From an uncultured Acidobacteriota bacterium (GTDB lineage: Bacteria; Acidobacteriota; Thermoanaerobaculia; Gp7-AA8), in assembly GCA_946887105.1 (NCBI GenBank), contig CAMPKJ010000308.1:1-5466 (forward strand): a stretch of 5,466 nt of DNA. The letters run 5' to 3'. This document shows positions 3,627 to 5,466 of this stretch, in pieces (the stretch's first letter is position 1; each line of letters starts with the position of its first letter). Position numbers and translations under genes: made by a program. Under the pieces are notes generated by a model. The model worked only from the letters and a program-made list of their open reading frames with translations, made no database searches and was not told the DNA's origin.

Positions 3627-5466
3627 TTGACCACTCAGGAAATCATCGAGGCTGAGCAGAAGGAATGGAGCGTCGAGGACTCGGTCTCGTTGTACATGAC
3701 CGACCGTTGGGGCGCGGGGTATTTTCACGTCGCACCGAACGGCGACATGACCGTGGCGCCGCTGCAGACGAAAGGGATTTCCGTTCCGATCCTGGACGTG
3801 GTCCGCGAGGCGCAGGCGATGAACCTCCCCACGCCGCTGTTGATCCGTTTTCAGGATCTGCTGCGGCATCGCGTGGAGATGCTCAACCGCTCATTCCTGC
3901 GCGCCATCGCCGACCACGGCTATCGCGGCTCGTATCGCGCGGTCTTCCCGATCAAGGTCAATCAGCTTCGTGAAGTGGTCGAGGAGATCCTCGACGCCGG
4001 CAGGCCGTTCCATCACGGCGTCGAAGTGGGGTCGAAGCCGGAGATGTTCGCGGGCCTGGCGGTGCACAGCGACCCGGAGTCGATCATCATCTGCAACGGC
4101 TACAAGGATCGCGCGTACATCCGCACCGCGCTGATCGGGCGGAAGCTCGGCAAGAAGGTGATCCTGGTCGCCGAAAAGATCTCCGAGGTGGCGCTGATCA
4201 CGAAGATCGCCGCCGAGATGGGTGTGGAGCCGTGGATCGGATTGCGCGTGCGCCTGCTCTCGAAGGGCGCCGGTAAATGGGCGACCTCGGGCGGCGAGCA
4301 CGCGAAGTTCGGACTCTCCACGGCGGAGATCCTCGAGGCGATCGACATCATGGAGCAGGCGGGGATGGCCTCCGCGTTCAAGCTCCTGCACTTCCACATC
4401 GGCTCGCAGATCCCCGACATCCTGACCATCAAGCGCGCCGTGCGCGAAGCGGCGATGTACTACGCGAAGCTCTATCGCAGCGGCCACCGGCTCGAGTACG
4501 TCGACGTCGGCGGCGGGTTGGCCATCGACTACGACGGCTCGCGGTCGACCTTCCACTCCTCGATGAACTATTCGATCGAGGAGTACGCCAGCGACATCGT
4601 CTACAACATCATGGACATCTGCGACGACGAGAAGGTGCCGCACCCGATCATCGTCTCGGAGTCCGGCCGCGCCACCGTCGCACATCACTCCGTCCTGGTG
4701 GTGCAGGCATTCGGCGCGATCGAGAAAACGCCGCTGGAAGGACGCGATCTGCGCGCCGCCGATCACAAGCTCGTGCGCGAGCTGCTGGAGATCGACCAGA
4801 CGCTCTCGGTCGAGAACATGATGCCGGCCTGGCACGACCTGCAGCAGATCAAAGAGCAGGTGCAGACCATGTTCGAGCTCGGCCTGCTCGATCTGGACGT
4901 GAAGGCGCGCGTGGAGTCGCTGTTCTGGGAGATCGCCGAGCGGCTGCAGAAGATCGTGCACACGATGGATCCGGAGGAAGTGCCGGAGGAGATGCGCAAT
5001 CTCAACATCGAGCTGGCCGATCAGCACATCTGCAACTTCTCGGTCTTCCAGTCGCTGCTCGATCACTGGGCGCTGGGACAGCTCTTCCCGATCATGCCCA
5101 TTCACCGGCTCAACGATGAGCCGCAGCTCGAGTCCACCCTGGTCGACATCACCTGCGACTCAGACGGCAAGGTCTCGAAGTACATCGATCTCAACGACGT
5201 CCGCGAGACCCTGCCGCTGCACGAGATCAAGCCGAACGAGCCGTACTACCTCGGCATCTTCCTCACCGGCGCCTATCAGGACATCATGGGCGACATCCAC
5301 AATCTCTTCGGCCGCGTGAACGAAGTGCACGTGTTCCTCGATCCCGATGAAGAGGCCGGTTTCTACATCGAGGAGGAGATCCCCGGCCAGCCGATCGGCG
5401 AGGTGCTGGCCATGACGCAGTGGGACTGGCGCGATCTCGAGAAGCGGATGAAGCAGCAGATCGACA
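3627..5466 (+). CDS. speA: Biosynthetic arginine decarboxylase (partial, 3' end cut by the window)
   Basis: PLP-dependent enzyme converting arginine to agmatine and CO2, the first step of the agmatine route to putrescine and other polyamines. 613 codons are present without a stop; E. coli SpeA is about 658 residues, so only a short C-terminal piece is missing. Motifs in order, numbered from the TTG: DRWGAGYF (26-33), the PLP Schiff-base lysine Lys110 in VFPIKVNQ, HHGVEVGSKPE and ICNGYKDR (both shared with E. coli SpeA), SGGEHAKFGLS, HFHIGSQ (255-261), DVGGGLAIDYDG (293-304, PLP phosphate region), SESGRA (344-349), and the C-terminal active-site motif DITCDSDG with Cys510. The family's helical insertion between the two domains is present around residues 370-470. 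The start is inferred: no ATG precedes the conserved region, the first in-frame ATG (3696, residue 24) lies just before the conserved DRWG motif, and TTG 3627 follows a GGAGG. It is probably its own transcription unit, downstream of the inverted repeat; no promoter is obvious. Confidence 0.95.
   Translation, partial: MTTQEIIEAEQKEWSVEDSVSLYMTDRWGAGYFHVAPNGDMTVAPLQTKGISVPILDVVREAQAMNLPTPLLIRFQDLLRHRVEMLNRSFLRAIADHGYRGSYRAVFPIKVNQLREVVEEILDAGRPFHHGVEVGSKPEMFAGLAVHSDPESIIICNGYKDRAYIRTALIGRKLGKKVILVAEKISEVALITKIAAEMGVEPWIGLRVRLLSKGAGKWATSGGEHAKFGLSTAEILEAIDIMEQAGMASAFKLLHFHIGSQIPDILTIKRAVREAAMYYAKLYRSGHRLEYVDVGGGLAIDYDGSRSTFHSSMNYSIEEYASDIVYNIMDICDDEKVPHPIIVSESGRATVAHHSVLVVQAFGAIEKTPLEGRDLRAADHKLVRELLEIDQTLSVENMMPAWHDLQQIKEQVQTMFELGLLDLDVKARVESLFWEIAERLQKIVHTMDPEEVPEEMRNLNIELADQHICNFSVFQSLLDHWALGQLFPIMPIHRLNDEPQLESTLVDITCDSDGKVSKYIDLNDVRETLPLHEIKPNEPYYLGIFLTGAYQDIMGDIHNLFGRVNEVHVFLDPDEEAGFYIEEEIPGQPIGEVLAMTQWDWRDLEKRMKQQID

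Noticed and set aside
2513..3634. Minus-strand 373-residue frame
   Set aside because: It is antisense to the aldo/keto reductase with its complete catalytic tetrad and runs through the inverted repeat; a shadow frame typical of GC-rich DNA.
3891..5105. Minus-strand 404-residue frame
   Set aside because: It lies wholly opposite speA, whose motifs are unmistakable; its Asp/Arg/Leu/Val-rich composition is that expected of the antisense of GC-rich codons.

Overview
The window is a compact, GC-rich bacterial chromosomal segment with short intergenic gaps and strong G/C preference at third codon positions. No rRNA, tRNA, phage or IS gene is visible. The mix of genes (Hsp33, an AhpC/TSA peroxiredoxin, a GrdB-type selenoprotein-B family member, an aldo/keto reductase and biosynthetic arginine decarboxylase SpeA), the GC content and an intergenic octamer repeat suggest an environmental bacterium. 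Acidobacteriota or a related soil or subsurface lineage is a guess; nothing here fixes the phylum.

Layout. Positions 1-882 (minus strand) hold a complete hslO/Hsp33. A 117-bp divergent intergenic region (883-999) separates it from a plus-strand peroxiredoxin (1000-1509) with a strong Shine-Dalgarno. Its reading frame is interrupted only by an in-frame TGA at 1177-1179, exactly at the codon of the peroxidatic cysteine (motif PLDWTPV-UGA-T). A bacterial SECIS-like hairpin lies at 1195-1227, with the first loop base a G and the loop 27 nt after the UGA. I therefore read this as one 169-residue selenocysteine peroxiredoxin and not two ORF fragments. A terminator-like hairpin follows. Next, at 1562-2245, comes a protein of the glycine/sarcosine/betaine/D-proline reductase selenoprotein-B family that uses cysteine (CPETC) where relatives can carry selenocysteine. 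Then come a small four-helix membrane protein (2268-2621), an aldo/keto reductase (2639-3505) closely coupled to it, a long inverted repeat built from GTCKCAAA octamers (3510-3591), and a biosynthetic arginine decarboxylase that starts at a TTG codon (3627) and runs off the right edge.

How it fits together. Hsp33 is a chaperone switched on by oxidation of its zinc-binding cysteines and the divergent peroxiredoxin removes peroxides, so the left third looks like an oxidative-stress locus. The neighbouring selenoprotein-B family protein is plausibly another thiol/selenol redox protein. The membrane protein and aldo/keto reductase form a probable two-gene unit of unknown purpose, and speA (polyamine synthesis) is a separate transcription unit behind the inverted repeat. 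The main point of interest is the recoded UGA: a conventional gene caller would split or truncate this peroxiredoxin.
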